This document shows, one piece after another, positions 22,132 to 30,977 of a stretch of DNA of 44,672 nucleotides. Each line of letters begins with the position of its first letter. Position 1 is the stretch's first letter. Where the stretch lies: assembly GCF_018613875.1 (NCBI RefSeq), contig NZ_JAGGPJ010000043.1, positions 1-44,672 on the forward strand, written 5' to 3'. Position numbers and translations under genes: made by a program. This DNA is from Arthrobacter sp. ISL-28. GTDB lineage: Bacteria; Actinomycetota; Actinomycetes; Actinomycetales; Micrococcaceae. The notes under the pieces were generated by a model. It saw nothing but the letters and a program-made list of their open reading frames with translations. It searched no databases and was not told the DNA's origin.

Positions 22132-23465
22132 GCGGGGAGCGGCAGCTGCACCTGAACGCGTTCCTCATGAGCACCGGGCACCATGAGGCTTCCTGGCGGC
22201 TGCCGGAAAGCGACAGCTTCGCCGGGACGGACATTGCGCATTTCCAGCAGCTGGCCCGGACAGCGGAACGTGGAAAGTTTGATTCCATATTCTTCGCCGA
22301 CTCGCCGGTGCTGCACGGCGACGTGCGGCAGCGCCCGTACGGGACACTCGAGCCGACCGTGCTGCTCAGCGCCATCGCCGCCGTGACCAAGCGGATCGGG
22401 CTGATCGCCACTGCCTCCACCACGTACAACGACCCCTACAACCTGGCACGGCGGTTCGCCTCGCTGGACCACATCAGCGGCGGCCGGGCCGGCTGGAATG
22501 TGGTGACGACCGCCGGCGAGGCCGCGGCGCGGAACTTCTCCCTGCCGGACCAGCCGGCGCACTGGCGCCGCTATGAGCGGGCGGCCGAATTCCTCGCTGC
22601 TTCCAGGAAGCTGTGGGACAGCTGGGAAGACGACGCTCCTGTGGGGGACAAGGCGGCCGGAGTCTGGGCGGACAATTCCCGCGTCCATGCCGTAAACCAC
22701 ACCGGCCGCTACTTCCGGATCCAGGGGCCTTTGGATGTGCCGCGTCCGCCCCAAGGGCATCCGGTGATCGTGCAGGCCGGTTCGTCCGAGGACGGCAAGG
22801 ACTTCGCCGCCCGCTATGCCGAGGCAGTATTCACGGCGCACCAGACCCTGGCGGAGGCCCAGCGGTTCTACTCCGACCTGAAGCGGAAGACGGCCGCCGC
22901 AGGCCGCGACCCGGAAAGCATCAAGATCCTTCCGGGCATCGTCCCGGTCATCGGCTCCACGGAGCAGGACGCGCGGCGGCTGGAACGGCAGCTCGATGAG
23001 CTCATCCATCCCGAGCATGCGCGGAAACAGCTCGCCGGAGTCCTGGGGGTCTCACCGGAATCCCTGCCGCTGGATGCCCAGCTGCCCGAGGACCTTCCGT
23101 CCGAGGACGTGATCGAGGGTGCCAAGAGCAGATACACCCTGATCGTGGACCTTGCCAGGCGGGAGCGGCTAACAGTGCGGCAGCTCATCGGCAGGCTCGG
23201 GGGCGGCCGCGGCCACCGGACATTCTCCGGCACGCCTGAGCAGGTTGCAGACGCAATCCAGCAGTGGTTCGAAGCCGGGGCAGCGGACGGGTTTAACATC
23301 ATGCCGCCTGTGCTTCCGTCCGGCCTGGATGCCTTCGTGGGCCATGTCATACCGATCCTGCGTGAGCGCGGAATCTTCCGGCACGAGTACTCAGGGCGGA
23401 CGCTGCGCGATCATTACGGGCTGCCGCGACCGGTCAACTCCTTCCATCTGCCCAGCTTCGCCTAA
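22128..23465 (+). CDS. FMN-dependent two-component monooxygenase (NtaA/SnaA/DmoA family)
   Basis: A 445-residue bacterial-luciferase-fold monooxygenase. Typical features are the N-terminal LHLNAFLMSTGHHEASWR, FDSIFFADSP, LLSAIAAVTKRIGL, TTYNDPYNLARRFASLDHISGGRAGWN and GHPVIVQAGSSEDGKDFAA. Family members use reduced FMN from a separate reductase to oxidise nitrilotriacetate, dibenzothiophene sulfone, dimethylsulfide or related compounds. Next to SsuBC-like transporter genes, desulfurisation of an organosulfur compound is the best guess. No flavin reductase gene is in the window. Translation is probably coupled to the 15-codon ORF. Confidence 0.88.
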   Translation: MSGERQLHLNAFLMSTGHHEASWRLPESDSFAGTDIAHFQQLARTAERGKFDSIFFADSPVLHGDVRQRPYGTLEPTVLLSAIAAVTKRIGLIATASTTYNDPYNLARRFASLDHISGGRAGWNVVTTAGEAAARNFSLPDQPAHWRRYERAAEFLAASRKLWDSWEDDAPVGDKAAGVWADNSRVHAVNHTGRYFRIQGPLDVPRPPQGHPVIVQAGSSEDGKDFAARYAEAVFTAHQTLAEAQRFYSDLKRKTAAAGRDPESIKILPGIVPVIGSTEQDARRLERQLDELIHPEHARKQLAGVLGVSPESLPLDAQLPEDLPSEDVIEGAKSRYTLIVDLARRERLTVRQLIGRLGGGRGHRTFSGTPEQVADAIQQWFEAGAADGFNIMPPVLPSGLDAFVGHVIPILRERGIFRHEYSGRTLRDHYGLPRPVNSFHLPSFA

Positions 23466-23544
23466 GGCCCTGGGACGTCTTTCCCAACACGTGCCGGGAA
23501 CCCCGCATCGGAGTATCATGCTGGCTACCAGGAAGGTCTGAACC

Positions 23545-23940
23545 ATGCACGTACTCCAGACAGCCACCGAAGCTCTCAACGTCTCTCGGATTAACAGGGT
23601 GGCTTATCTCAGTCCGGGAGAAAGGATCTTTCTGACGGAGAAGACCGGCCGGCCGGATTTTGCCACGCCGGATCAAGGCGAAGTCATAGCGGACATCGGG
23701 CACGTCATTCCTGTGACACTCTGCTATGTCGACGACGAGCTCGAGGGTCAACTGATCGTCAGCTCCCTGACACAGCTGATCGCCTACGAAACCCAGGGCG
23801 TCATTGACTTCAGCCGGATCCAGCAGGAAGCCCGTGAACAGGTGGCCCGCCTCAGGGCGGAGTCCGGCGGCGAAACCCCGGAACCAGCGTCGGTGCAACC
23901 GCTCGGACGCCTCGACCCCGACAACCTGCCGCACAACTAA
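23545..23940 (+). CDS. Hypothetical protein, 131 aa
   Basis: AGGAAGG lies upstream of the ATG and the sequence has a soluble alpha/beta composition with a charged, proline-containing C-terminus (EPASVQPLGRLDPDNLPHN). Readable elements are INRVAYLSPGERIFLTEKTGRP, GHVIPVTLCYVDDELEGQLIV and a coiled-coil-like stretch FSRIQQEAREQVARLRAE. I recognise no domain. It converges on the Nudix gene with only 15 bases between, with no terminator visible. Confidence 0.65.
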   Translation: MHVLQTATEALNVSRINRVAYLSPGERIFLTEKTGRPDFATPDQGEVIADIGHVIPVTLCYVDDELEGQLIVSSLTQLIAYETQGVIDFSRIQQEAREQVARLRAESGGETPEPASVQPLGRLDPDNLPHN

Positions 23941-23955
23941 GACCCAGCCGGCCCA

Positions 23956-24432
23956 TCAAGAGCTCTTGGTGCGGAGATGCTGGATGAGCGCATCGAGGAT
24001 CGGCTGTTGGCCCTTTACCAGCTTGGTGCGGGCTTCTGGCTCGGTGGCCCAAATGGCATCGTCGATCTCAGGGAAGCTTTGGACGGTGCCCGATCCCTTC
24101 GGCCATTCCAGTGAAAAAGTGTTGCTCACGATGCGTTCGGGGTCGAAGTCGGACTCGGCCGTGTAAACCGTGATGACCTTGCCCGACGGTTGACGGAAGG
24201 AGCCCAGTTCCGCGTAGTCGACGGCCGGTGCAGGCACGCCCATCTCCTCGGCGAACTCACGCTTCGCAGCCACCAGCGGGTCCTCGTCCTGGAGGTATTC
24301 CCCTTTGGGAATGGACCAGGCGCGATCGTTCTTATGTGCCCAGAACGGCCCGCCCATATGGGCTATCCAGACCTCAAGGTCCGCTGCGGCCCGCTGCCGG
24401 TACAGCAGAATGCCTGCGCTCAAAACCTTCAT
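23956..24432 (-). CDS. Nudix hydrolase
   Basis: A 158-residue protein with a complete Nudix box GEYLQDEDPLVAAKREFAEEMGV (the Gx5Ex7REUxEExGU pattern) at about residues 45-67. Metal-bound glutamates of the box are all present. It starts MKVLSAGILLYRQRA and contains IPKGEY, which resembles predicted NUDIX proteins of the diadenosine polyphosphate/8-oxo-dGTP type. The substrate cannot be read from sequence. It follows the tag gene after 15 bases on the same strand, so a nucleotide or DNA-damage housekeeping unit is possible. Confidence 0.87.
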   Translation of the reverse strand: MKVLSAGILLYRQRAAADLEVWIAHMGGPFWAHKNDRAWSIPKGEYLQDEDPLVAAKREFAEEMGVPAPAVDYAELGSFRQPSGKVITVYTAESDFDPERIVSNTFSLEWPKGSGTVQSFPEIDDAIWATEPEARTKLVKGQQPILDALIQHLRTKSS

Positions 24433-24447
24433 GTGCCCTCCGCATTC

Positions 24448-25044
24448 CTACGCCCACACCCCGGACGATCCCCGGCGGTGGCTGTCAACGAGATGCGTGT
24501 CCACCATCCCGATGGCTTCCATGAGGGCGAACATCGTGGTGGGCCCGACGAAGGCGAACCCCTTTTTTCTCAGTGCCTTGGACAGGGCAATGGATTCCGG
24601 CGACTGGGTGGGCACATCCGCGTATGTCGACGGCGCCAACGCGGAGGCGGGCTGAAAGCCCCAGACGAAGTCCACGAGTCCGCCCTCGCTGCGCAGGGCA
24701 ATGGTGGCCCGGGCGTTGGTAATGGCGGCACGGATCTTGAGCCTGTTCCGCACAATCCCCGGATCCTGCAGGAGGCGCTCAACGTCGGCCTCGGTGTAGG
24801 CGGCTACCGTGTCGGGATGGAAGTCTGCGAAGGCGGCACGGAAAGCGGGCCTTTTGCGCAGGATCGTGGCCCAGGACAGGCCGGCCTGAAACGCCTCCAG
24901 GCTGATGCGTTCGTAGAGGCCCTGTTCATCCCGGACGGGCAGGCCCCATTCGGTGTCGTAGTACTCACGCATCAGCGGGTCGACGGCGGCCCACGCCGGA
25001 CGTGCGAGGCCGTCCTCGCCGATAATGACGCCGTCGGCGGTCAT
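24448..25044 (-). CDS. tag: DNA-3-methyladenine glycosylase I (Tag family) without the zinc ligands
   Basis: A 198-residue protein with the TAG-family pattern DPLMREYYDTEWG, FQAGLSWATILRKRPAFRAAF, NRLKIRAAITNA, LRKKGFAFVGPTTMFALMEAIGMVDTH. It removes 3-methyladenine from DNA in base excision repair. The E. coli enzyme binds zinc through an N-terminal Cys and His and a C-terminal His and Cys. Here the N-terminal Cys is missing, the His is replaced by Tyr (EYYDTEWG) and the last Cys by Ser (HLVDSH), so the zinc clasp appears lost. It lies between crgA and the Nudix gene, all on the minus strand. Confidence 0.88.
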   Translation of the reverse strand: MTADGVIIGEDGLARPAWAAVDPLMREYYDTEWGLPVRDEQGLYERISLEAFQAGLSWATILRKRPAFRAAFADFHPDTVAAYTEADVERLLQDPGIVRNRLKIRAAITNARATIALRSEGGLVDFVWGFQPASALAPSTYADVPTQSPESIALSKALRKKGFAFVGPTTMFALMEAIGMVDTHLVDSHRRGSSGVWA

Positions 25045-25074
25045 GGCAGCGTGAGGGTCATGGCTGCGGGAGGG

Positions 25075-25329
25075 TCAGGAACGCCAGCGCGTGGTCATCA
25101 GGAAGCCCATGATCGCGATGCCGAATCCGGCCACGATGTTCCAGGAGCCCCAGGTGCCGACGGGGAGCGTTCCCTCGCTGATGTAGAACGTGATGATCCA
25201 GAGCAGACCAATGATCATGAGCCCGAACATGACAGGTTTGAACCAGACAGGGTTTGGCTTGTAGGCCTGCGTCGAGGAGACCGGCTCGGCTGCGCGGGCG
25301 GTCTTCTTACGTGGCTTTGACTCGGGCAC
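25075..25329 (-). CDS. crgA: Cell division protein CrgA
   Basis: An 84-residue protein with a basic N-terminal tail (ESKPRKKTARAAEP) and two membrane helices (FKPVMFGLMIIGLLWIITFY and WNIVAGFGIAIMGFLMTTRW) joined by the conserved loop EGTLPVGTWGSWN. CrgA is an actinobacterial divisome membrane protein that interacts with FtsZ, FtsQ, FtsI and PBPs. Its place next to the sortase/pabA/pknB region matches mycobacteria and relatives. It is divergent from the sortase gene across 175 bases that should hold both promoters. Confidence 0.93.
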   Translation of the reverse strand: MPESKPRKKTARAAEPVSSTQAYKPNPVWFKPVMFGLMIIGLLWIITFYISEGTLPVGTWGSWNIVAGFGIAIMGFLMTTRWRS

Positions 25330-25504
25330 ATGTCCTCCTTGGCGGGCTGAATCAAGAACGGAGACTGTGGCTTGATATCCTGCTGAAAGGAATATTGCCG
25401 GCGGTCTGCGCGCTCCTGGTCAAGTCTGAAGCTTACTAGCAGCCAATACTAGCTGTACTTCAGGCCACACCAACGCTCACCGCAACCGCCTTGGAGGAGA
25501 ACGC

Positions 25505-26302
25505 GTGGTACTGCAGGAGAAGGTGACATCCCCTGCCGCGCCAGCAGCCGGCATCGTGATCCTGCGCAAGGCCGTGCAGATTATCGGTGAGCTGCTGATC
25601 ACGGCCGGCATTGTCCTCCTCCTCTTTGTCGGCTGGCAGCTGTGGTGGACGAACGTTGCCTCGGACGCCAAGCAAAGCGAAGTGGTCAAGGACTTTGCGC
25701 GGGGCCTCGGTGGCCCCGCCACCCCCAAACAGCCGCCAACCCCGGGCTCGGGGGCAGCCCCCGGGGCGGCGGATTACGGCGCGCCGGTGGTCGCCGCGGC
25801 TCCTGCCCATGGCGGCACCATCGGGATCATGTACATTCCCCGGTTCGGTCCGAACTATGCCCGCCCCATCGTCGAGGGCACCACCGCTGATGTGCTGGAT
25901 ACGCTGGGCCTGGGGCACTACGGCAGCACGTCCATGCCGGGCGCCGTGGGGAACTTCGCGGTGGCCGGGCACCGCCAGACGCACGGTGCCGTGCTGGACA
26001 ATATCCACACCCTCGTCCCCGGTGACAAAATCTATGTGCAGACACGGGACGGCTACTACGTCTACGTTTTCCGCAACAACCGCATCGTCATCCCGTCCAA
26101 CGCCGATGTCCTGCTTCCGGTGCCCTCGCGGCCCGGCGCCAGGCCCACCGAAAGATTCCTGACCATGACCAGCTGCAACCCGCGCTTCGGTTCAGAGGAG
26201 CGGATCATTGCCTACTCGGTGCTGGACCACTGGCAGCCCACGTCGGCGGGGCCGCCGTCGGAAATCGCCGCCCAGGTGGCGCGCGCACGAGGGGAGGGCT
26301 GA
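25505..26302 (+). CDS. Class E sortase
   Basis: A 265-residue membrane-anchored cysteine transpeptidase that attaches LAxTG-type proteins to the cell wall. One N-terminal membrane helix (about 25-47) is followed by a Pro/Ala/Gly-rich linker and the sortase barrel from about residue 100. Catalytic residues are visible: His in FAVAGHRQTHG, Cys in LTMTSCNPRFG and the Arg after it in SEERII. The start is GTG at 25505 with GGAGGAG upstream. Sortase E genes at this position are common in high-GC actinobacteria. A tiny membrane-protein gene follows after three bases. Confidence 0.9.
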   Translation: MVLQEKVTSPAAPAAGIVILRKAVQIIGELLITAGIVLLLFVGWQLWWTNVASDAKQSEVVKDFARGLGGPATPKQPPTPGSGAAPGAADYGAPVVAAAPAHGGTIGIMYIPRFGPNYARPIVEGTTADVLDTLGLGHYGSTSMPGAVGNFAVAGHRQTHGAVLDNIHTLVPGDKIYVQTRDGYYVYVFRNNRIVIPSNADVLLPVPSRPGARPTERFLTMTSCNPRFGSEERIIAYSVLDHWQPTSAGPPSEIAAQVARARGEG

Positions 26303-26305
26303 GAC

Positions 26306-26476
26306 TTGTACGGTTGGATATTCCGACACCTGCCGGGCCCGCTTTGGCTCCGCATCCTCACGTCCGTGGCACTGATCGCCGGCGCCCTGTTCCTGATGGT
26401 CGAGTTCCTCTTCCCCTGGATGTCACAGTTCACACAATTCACCGACTCAACGATTGGTGCTACAGCTAAACCATGA
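26306..26476 (+). CDS. Small single-pass membrane protein between sortase E and pabA (56 aa)
   Basis: A TTG start at 26306, three bases after the sortase stop and behind GGGAGGG, opens a 56-codon frame reading MYGWIFRHLPGPLWLRIL at the start, then a hydrophobic helix (ILTSVALIAGALFLMVEFLF) and the tail PWMSQFTQFTDSTIG. The TGA overlaps the pabA ATG (ATGA). Small proteins beginning YGWIFRHLPGP at this locus are common in actinobacteria, so it is very probably real. The function is unknown. Confidence 0.75.
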   Translation: MYGWIFRHLPGPLWLRILTSVALIAGALFLMVEFLFPWMSQFTQFTDSTIGATAKP

Positions 26477-27114
26477 GTAAAACCAAGATCCTCGTCGTGG
26501 ACAATTACGACAGCTTCGTCTACACCCTGGTGGGCTACCTCCAGGAGCTGGGCGCCGAGACCACCGTGGTCCGCAACGATGACGTCACGCTCGCCGAGGC
26601 GATTGAAATGGCGGAAACGCGCGACGGCGTACTCATCTCGCCCGGACCGGGCTCGCCGTCCGAGGCCGGGGTCTGCATCGAGCTGATCAGGTGGTGCGGG
26701 GACAGCAGCAAACCCATGTTCGGCGTCTGCCTCGGCCACCAGGCCCTTGCCGAGGCCTACGGCGGCATCGTGACGCACGCGCCGGAGCTGATGCACGGCA
26801 AGACGTCCCTGGTCCAGCACGAAGGTTCCAGCGTCTTCACCGGCCTGCCCTCCCCGGTCACGGCAACGCGCTACCACTCGCTGGCCGCTGTCCGCGAGTC
26901 CATTCCGGACATCCTCGAAATCACCGCGGAGACCGCGAGTGGCGTGGTGATGGGGCTGCAGCACCGCACCGCCCCGCTGTGCGGTGTGCAGTTCCACCCG
27001 GAATCAGTCCTCACCGAGGGCGGCTACCAGATGCTGGGCAACTGGCTCGAGTCACTGGGCATGGCAGGCGCAGCCGAACGCGCGGCGAAGCTCAGCCCGC
27101 TCATCCAGCACTAG
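26473..27114 (+). CDS. pabA: Aminodeoxychorismate/anthranilate synthase glutamine amidotransferase (PabA/TrpG)
   Basis: A 213-residue class I glutamine amidotransferase that supplies ammonia to a chorismate-using partner. The triad motifs are clear: nucleophile Cys in MFGVCLGHQALAEA (about 85), and His and Glu in VQFHPESVLT. The N-terminus ILVVDNYDSFVYTL is typical. No PabB/TrpE partner is nearby; in actinobacteria this copy beside pknB is usually the one shared or used for folate synthesis. Start coupling with the upstream small membrane protein (ATGA) is visible. It converges on pknB with a 65-base gap. Confidence 0.9.
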   Translation: MSKTKILVVDNYDSFVYTLVGYLQELGAETTVVRNDDVTLAEAIEMAETRDGVLISPGPGSPSEAGVCIELIRWCGDSSKPMFGVCLGHQALAEAYGGIVTHAPELMHGKTSLVQHEGSSVFTGLPSPVTATRYHSLAAVRESIPDILEITAETASGVVMGLQHRTAPLCGVQFHPESVLTEGGYQMLGNWLESLGMAGAAERAAKLSPLIQH

Positions 27115-27179
27115 AACTTCGGCGCCGGTGCTTAGCGCCGTTCCCTTTAGCGCTGTTCCTGGCCCCGCCAGCCGTGCCG

Positions 27180-29135
27180 CTAGGGCTTCCCGCTTGCACT
27201 GGGGCTGGGCGACGGGCTGGATGTTTTTGTGGGAGTGGGCTTCGGCTCCGGAGCCTTGGCGATCGTGACAGTGATCGGCGTGCCCTGATCCACGAGTGAA
27301 TTGAGGGGCTCGCTCTGGCCCGTGACCTTGCCGGGAGCCACCTGGGAGTTCTCCACTTCCGTGATCACGGCCGGCAGTCCGAGTGCCTTCAGCGCGGCCT
27401 CCGCCTCGGCGCGCGTCATTCCCCGGAGTTCGGGCATGGCGACCTTCCCCGTGGAAACGACAATCTCCACGGTGCTCCCCACGGCGACCCGCTGGCCTGG
27501 AGCCGGCTTGGTGGTGATCACCAGGCCTGCGGGAACCGTGGCGCTGTTGGCCATGGTAGTGGAGGGCGCGCCCACTAATCCGGCCTGTCTGAGGATGTCG
27601 CGCGCCGCGGCTTCGGTCCGTCCGGGCAGCGCCTCCGGAATTTTGACGGCGCTGGGGCCAGCCGAAATGTTGAGGGTCACCTCCGACTCCGGCTCCAGCA
27701 TTGATCCGGTCACGGGCACCGTGCCAATGGCGGTGCCCTCAGCGATCGTCTCGTGCTGCACGCGTTTGATCTGCGGCCGGAGCCTGGCATCGTATAGCAC
27801 CTGCAGGGCTTCAGACTCGGTGCGTGACTCCACGGACGGGACGGCCACCTTGACCGGCTCCGGCGGCGGCTGGTTCATCGCGTTGTACAGCCACAGCCCG
27901 CCGCCGGCCAGCACCAGGACGGTGAAGATGACAAAGGTGGCGATCCACGCCCGACGGCGGGACTTCTGTACGCGCGTGCGTTCCCTCTCGCGGGGGAGCC
28001 CCAGGGGAAGATCGTCCTGCTCCGCGGTCTCATAGAGCGAGGTGGCCTCCGCAGGCAGCACGGCCTCCTGGTCAGCCGGCTCCTGGGCCTGCCGGATCCT
28101 CCCGCCGGGGGCATCGTCCAGGAAGCTGGCGCCGGTCATGGAAAAGACGGCAGTCGGAGGGGAGTACTGGGGCTCCGGAACGTGGTCGCTGGGATCGGTC
28201 GGCGCCTCGCTTGCCGAGGCTGCGGGCACCGGGACACCGTTCTTCGCGGCACGGAGGGCGCGCATGAAGGCCGCCGCATCCTGGAAGCGGTCGGCGCGGT
28301 TCTTCTGGAGCGCTTTCGCCAGCACGCTGTCCAGGGCTTCGGAAACTTCGGGGTTGAAGCTGCTTGGGGGCTCCGGGATCTCGCGCACATGCTGGTAGGC
28401 CACGGAGACTGGGCTCTCACCAATGAACGGCGGGCGTCCGGCCAGCATTTCGTAGAGCAGGCAGGCAGCTGAATAAAGATCGCTGCGGGCATCCACGGTT
28501 TCGCCGCGCGCCTGCTCCGGAGAGAGGTACTGGGCGGTGCCCACCACGGCCTGCGTCTGGGTCATGGTGGCGGCGGAATCGGCCATGGCCCGCGCGATGC
28601 CGAAGTCCATGACCTTGACCATGTCGGAGTTCTCGCAGAACATCACATTTGCCGGCTTGATGTCCCGGTGGACGATGCCGGCCTTGTGGCTGTACTCCAG
28701 CGCGGACAGGACACCGAGCGTGAAGCTGATGGCCTGGTCGATGGTGATGTCCTTGGCCCGGATGAGGTCCCTGAGGGTTTGCCCCGCCACGAATTCCATC
28801 ACGATGTAGGGGACCCGGATCTGGTCGTGCGCGTCGCCGGGGACAGCGTGGTCGCCCGTATCGTAAATGGCCACGATGGACGGATGGTTCAGGGCTGCAA
28901 CAGCCTGCGCCTCGCGTTTGAACCGGGCCTGGAACTGCGGGTCCCGCGCCAGGTCCGGACGGAGCAGTTTGATAGCCACAGTCCGGCCCAGGCGGGTGTC
29001 AATTCCGCGGTGCACATCGGCCATGCCTCCCCTGCCTATGAGCTCACCGAGCTCATAGCGTCCGCTGAGCATGCGCTGGGCAGTCACCGGGAGGCGGTCC
29101 TCCCGGTGCGACGGCGATCTTGGCGGTGTGGTCAC
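27180..29135 (-). CDS. pknB: Ser/Thr protein kinase PknB with three PASTA domains
   Basis: A 651-residue transmembrane kinase. The kinase domain (about 25-295) has the glycine loop GRGGMADV, ATP-binding Lys 56 (VAIK), catalytic HRD at 156-158 and DFG at 177-179, with activation-loop threonines TMTQTQAVVGT. A juxtamembrane linker leads to one helix (about 396-417) and three extracellular PASTA domains (about 428-495, 496-564, 565-628), ending in a Ser/Pro/Thr-rich tail. PASTA domains bind muropeptides or lipid II, and the kinase regulates growth and division. Mycobacterial PknB has four PASTA repeats. The start is GTG at 29135, three bases after the pknA stop. Last gene of the fhaA operon. Confidence 0.93.
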   Translation of the reverse strand: MTTPPRSPSHREDRLPVTAQRMLSGRYELGELIGRGGMADVHRGIDTRLGRTVAIKLLRPDLARDPQFQARFKREAQAVAALNHPSIVAIYDTGDHAVPGDAHDQIRVPYIVMEFVAGQTLRDLIRAKDITIDQAISFTLGVLSALEYSHKAGIVHRDIKPANVMFCENSDMVKVMDFGIARAMADSAATMTQTQAVVGTAQYLSPEQARGETVDARSDLYSAACLLYEMLAGRPPFIGESPVSVAYQHVREIPEPPSSFNPEVSEALDSVLAKALQKNRADRFQDAAAFMRALRAAKNGVPVPAASASEAPTDPSDHVPEPQYSPPTAVFSMTGASFLDDAPGGRIRQAQEPADQEAVLPAEATSLYETAEQDDLPLGLPRERERTRVQKSRRRAWIATFVIFTVLVLAGGGLWLYNAMNQPPPEPVKVAVPSVESRTESEALQVLYDARLRPQIKRVQHETIAEGTAIGTVPVTGSMLEPESEVTLNISAGPSAVKIPEALPGRTEAAARDILRQAGLVGAPSTTMANSATVPAGLVITTKPAPGQRVAVGSTVEIVVSTGKVAMPELRGMTRAEAEAALKALGLPAVITEVENSQVAPGKVTGQSEPLNSLVDQGTPITVTIAKAPEPKPTPTKTSSPSPSPSASGKP

Positions 29136-29138
29136 GGC

Positions 29139-30977
29139 TTACCCTTGGCCCGCGGTGGGGCTCGGAGAGATGCTGGGGCTGGTCCCCGGCGGGGTAATCA
29201 GGGCTCGGGCGAGGTGGTAGGTCACCACGGAGCCGTCCTCAACCTTGCTGCCGGCGCCCGGTTCGGACCTCACGAATGTTCCAGCTTCCTGTCCCGGTTG
29301 CCCGGCCACATCTTCGCCCTTGACCCAGCGCAGGCCGGCCTTTTCGATCGCGGCCCGCACCTCGGCTTCGGTGCTGCCCACGCTGATATCCGGTACGGTG
29401 ACCTGCTCCGGGCCCTTGGAATAGGTGACCTTGATCGTCTCACCAGGCTGCACCGGACCGGAGGGGTTGATGTCAGTGACCGTGCCGGGGGGTGCCGGGT
29501 CGAACGCCTGTACTCCGTCCACCTGGAGTCCGAGCCCTATCAGCTCACTGCGTACCTCTGCGAAGGGCCGCCCCAGATAGGCATCGGGAATGATGTTGAT
29601 CGACTCCGGCGTGGTCGCAGTGGGCGAGGGTGTGGTGGGGGAGGGACTTGCCGACGTCGTGGTAGGCGAGGGGCTGGCACTCGTTGTGGTCACCCGGCTG
29701 GGCGCACTCGTCGTCGTGCCTGCAGGTGACTGCGGCGGGAACAGGATGCCTGCCTGGGTCAGGAGGAAGCCAATGAGGGCGAAAAGCACCAGCAGGATCA
29801 GGGCGATCAGTGGCCAGGTCCACGGACTGCGTCCGCGCCGTTCCGGCTCATCCACCGGTTCCTGGTCGTACTGCTCCTCTTCCTGAACCCAGGTGCGCTC
29901 CGCGGCGAGTGCGTCAGCCCGCGACAATGTGCTGCCTGCCCTCGTGGAGGTTCCTTCCGAGGCGGCCGCTCCAGCGGCGCCGGCTGCCGCAGCACCCGCA
30001 GCGGCGCCGAGCACCGGCAGGGCGGAGGTCGCCGTCGAGCTTTTCTCGGACCCGATAACCCCGGTGGGTGCCGTGTGCGTCCTGACCGGGGCCGTGATGG
30101 GTCCGGTGGCACCCTCATAGAGCAGCATGCCGGGAACAGCGGCGTGGGCGGCCGAAATGTCGCCGTTTCGGATGGCCTCGGCGGCTTCGGAAAGCTTGAT
30201 CGCGTTGGCCGGCCGGTTCTTCGGGTCCTTGGCAAGCATGGACATCAGGAGGGCCCGGACCGGTTTCGGAAGCGTTTCCGGAAGCGGCGGCGGGGCATCG
30301 TTCACCTGCGCCAGGGCGATGGCGATCTGGGATTCGCCGGAGAACGGCCGGTGCCCGGTGAGGCACTCGTAGCCGATGACGCCGAGCGAGTAGATGTCCG
30401 AAGCGCCGGTGGCTGTCTGCCCGGTTGCCTGTTCCGGAGCGAGGTACTGCGCGGTTCCCATGACCTGGCCCGTCTGGGTCAGCGGTACCTGGTCCGCGAG
30501 GCGGGCGATGCCGAAGTCGGTCACCTTGACCCGTCCGTCCGGCATGATCAGCAGGTTGCCTGGCTTGATGTCACGGTGTACCAGCCCCTGGGCGTGGGCC
30601 ACCGACAACGCGCGGGCGGTCTGGGCGATGATGGACAGCGTGCGGTCCGGAGAAAGGACCTGCTCGTGTTCGATGATGCTGCTCAGCGGCTGGCCCGGAA
30701 CCAGCTCCATGACGAGGTAGGCGGAACCCTCCTCCTCACCGTAGTCAAAGACGTTGGCGATGCCCACGTGGTTCAGAAGTGCTGTGTGGCGCGCCTCCGC
30801 GCGGAATCTCTGGAGGAAGCCAGGATCGCCCGTGTACTCCTCTTTGAGCACCTTGATAGCCACGATGCGGCCGAGGATAAGGTCCTTGGCCTTCCAGACT
30901 TCGCCCATGCCGCCGATCGCAATACGCGTGGTCAACTGGAATCTGCCGCCGAGGGTGATTCCCGATGTAGGCCTCAC
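29139..30977 (-). CDS. pknA: Ser/Thr protein kinase PknA-like with two PASTA domains
   Basis: A 612-residue transmembrane kinase. The kinase domain (about 10-270) carries IGGMGEV, Lys 42 (VAIK), HRD at 134-136 and DFG at 154-156. An Ala-rich linker (about 322-340) precedes one membrane helix (about 385-410), a Thr/Ser/Pro-rich stretch and two PASTA repeats (about 457-522 and 523-590). Mycobacterial PknA has no PASTA domains, so this is the longer form found in some other actinobacteria. The start is GTG at 30977 overlapping the pbpA stop (GTGA). It probably phosphorylates cell-division and wall-synthesis proteins together with PknB. Confidence 0.92.
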   Translation of the reverse strand: MRPTSGITLGGRFQLTTRIAIGGMGEVWKAKDLILGRIVAIKVLKEEYTGDPGFLQRFRAEARHTALLNHVGIANVFDYGEEEGSAYLVMELVPGQPLSSIIEHEQVLSPDRTLSIIAQTARALSVAHAQGLVHRDIKPGNLLIMPDGRVKVTDFGIARLADQVPLTQTGQVMGTAQYLAPEQATGQTATGASDIYSLGVIGYECLTGHRPFSGESQIAIALAQVNDAPPPLPETLPKPVRALLMSMLAKDPKNRPANAIKLSEAAEAIRNGDISAAHAAVPGMLLYEGATGPITAPVRTHTAPTGVIGSEKSSTATSALPVLGAAAGAAAAGAAGAAASEGTSTRAGSTLSRADALAAERTWVQEEEQYDQEPVDEPERRGRSPWTWPLIALILLVLFALIGFLLTQAGILFPPQSPAGTTTSAPSRVTTTSASPSPTTTSASPSPTTPSPTATTPESINIIPDAYLGRPFAEVRSELIGLGLQVDGVQAFDPAPPGTVTDINPSGPVQPGETIKVTYSKGPEQVTVPDISVGSTEAEVRAAIEKAGLRWVKGEDVAGQPGQEAGTFVRSEPGAGSKVEDGSVVTYHLARALITPPGTSPSISPSPTAGQG

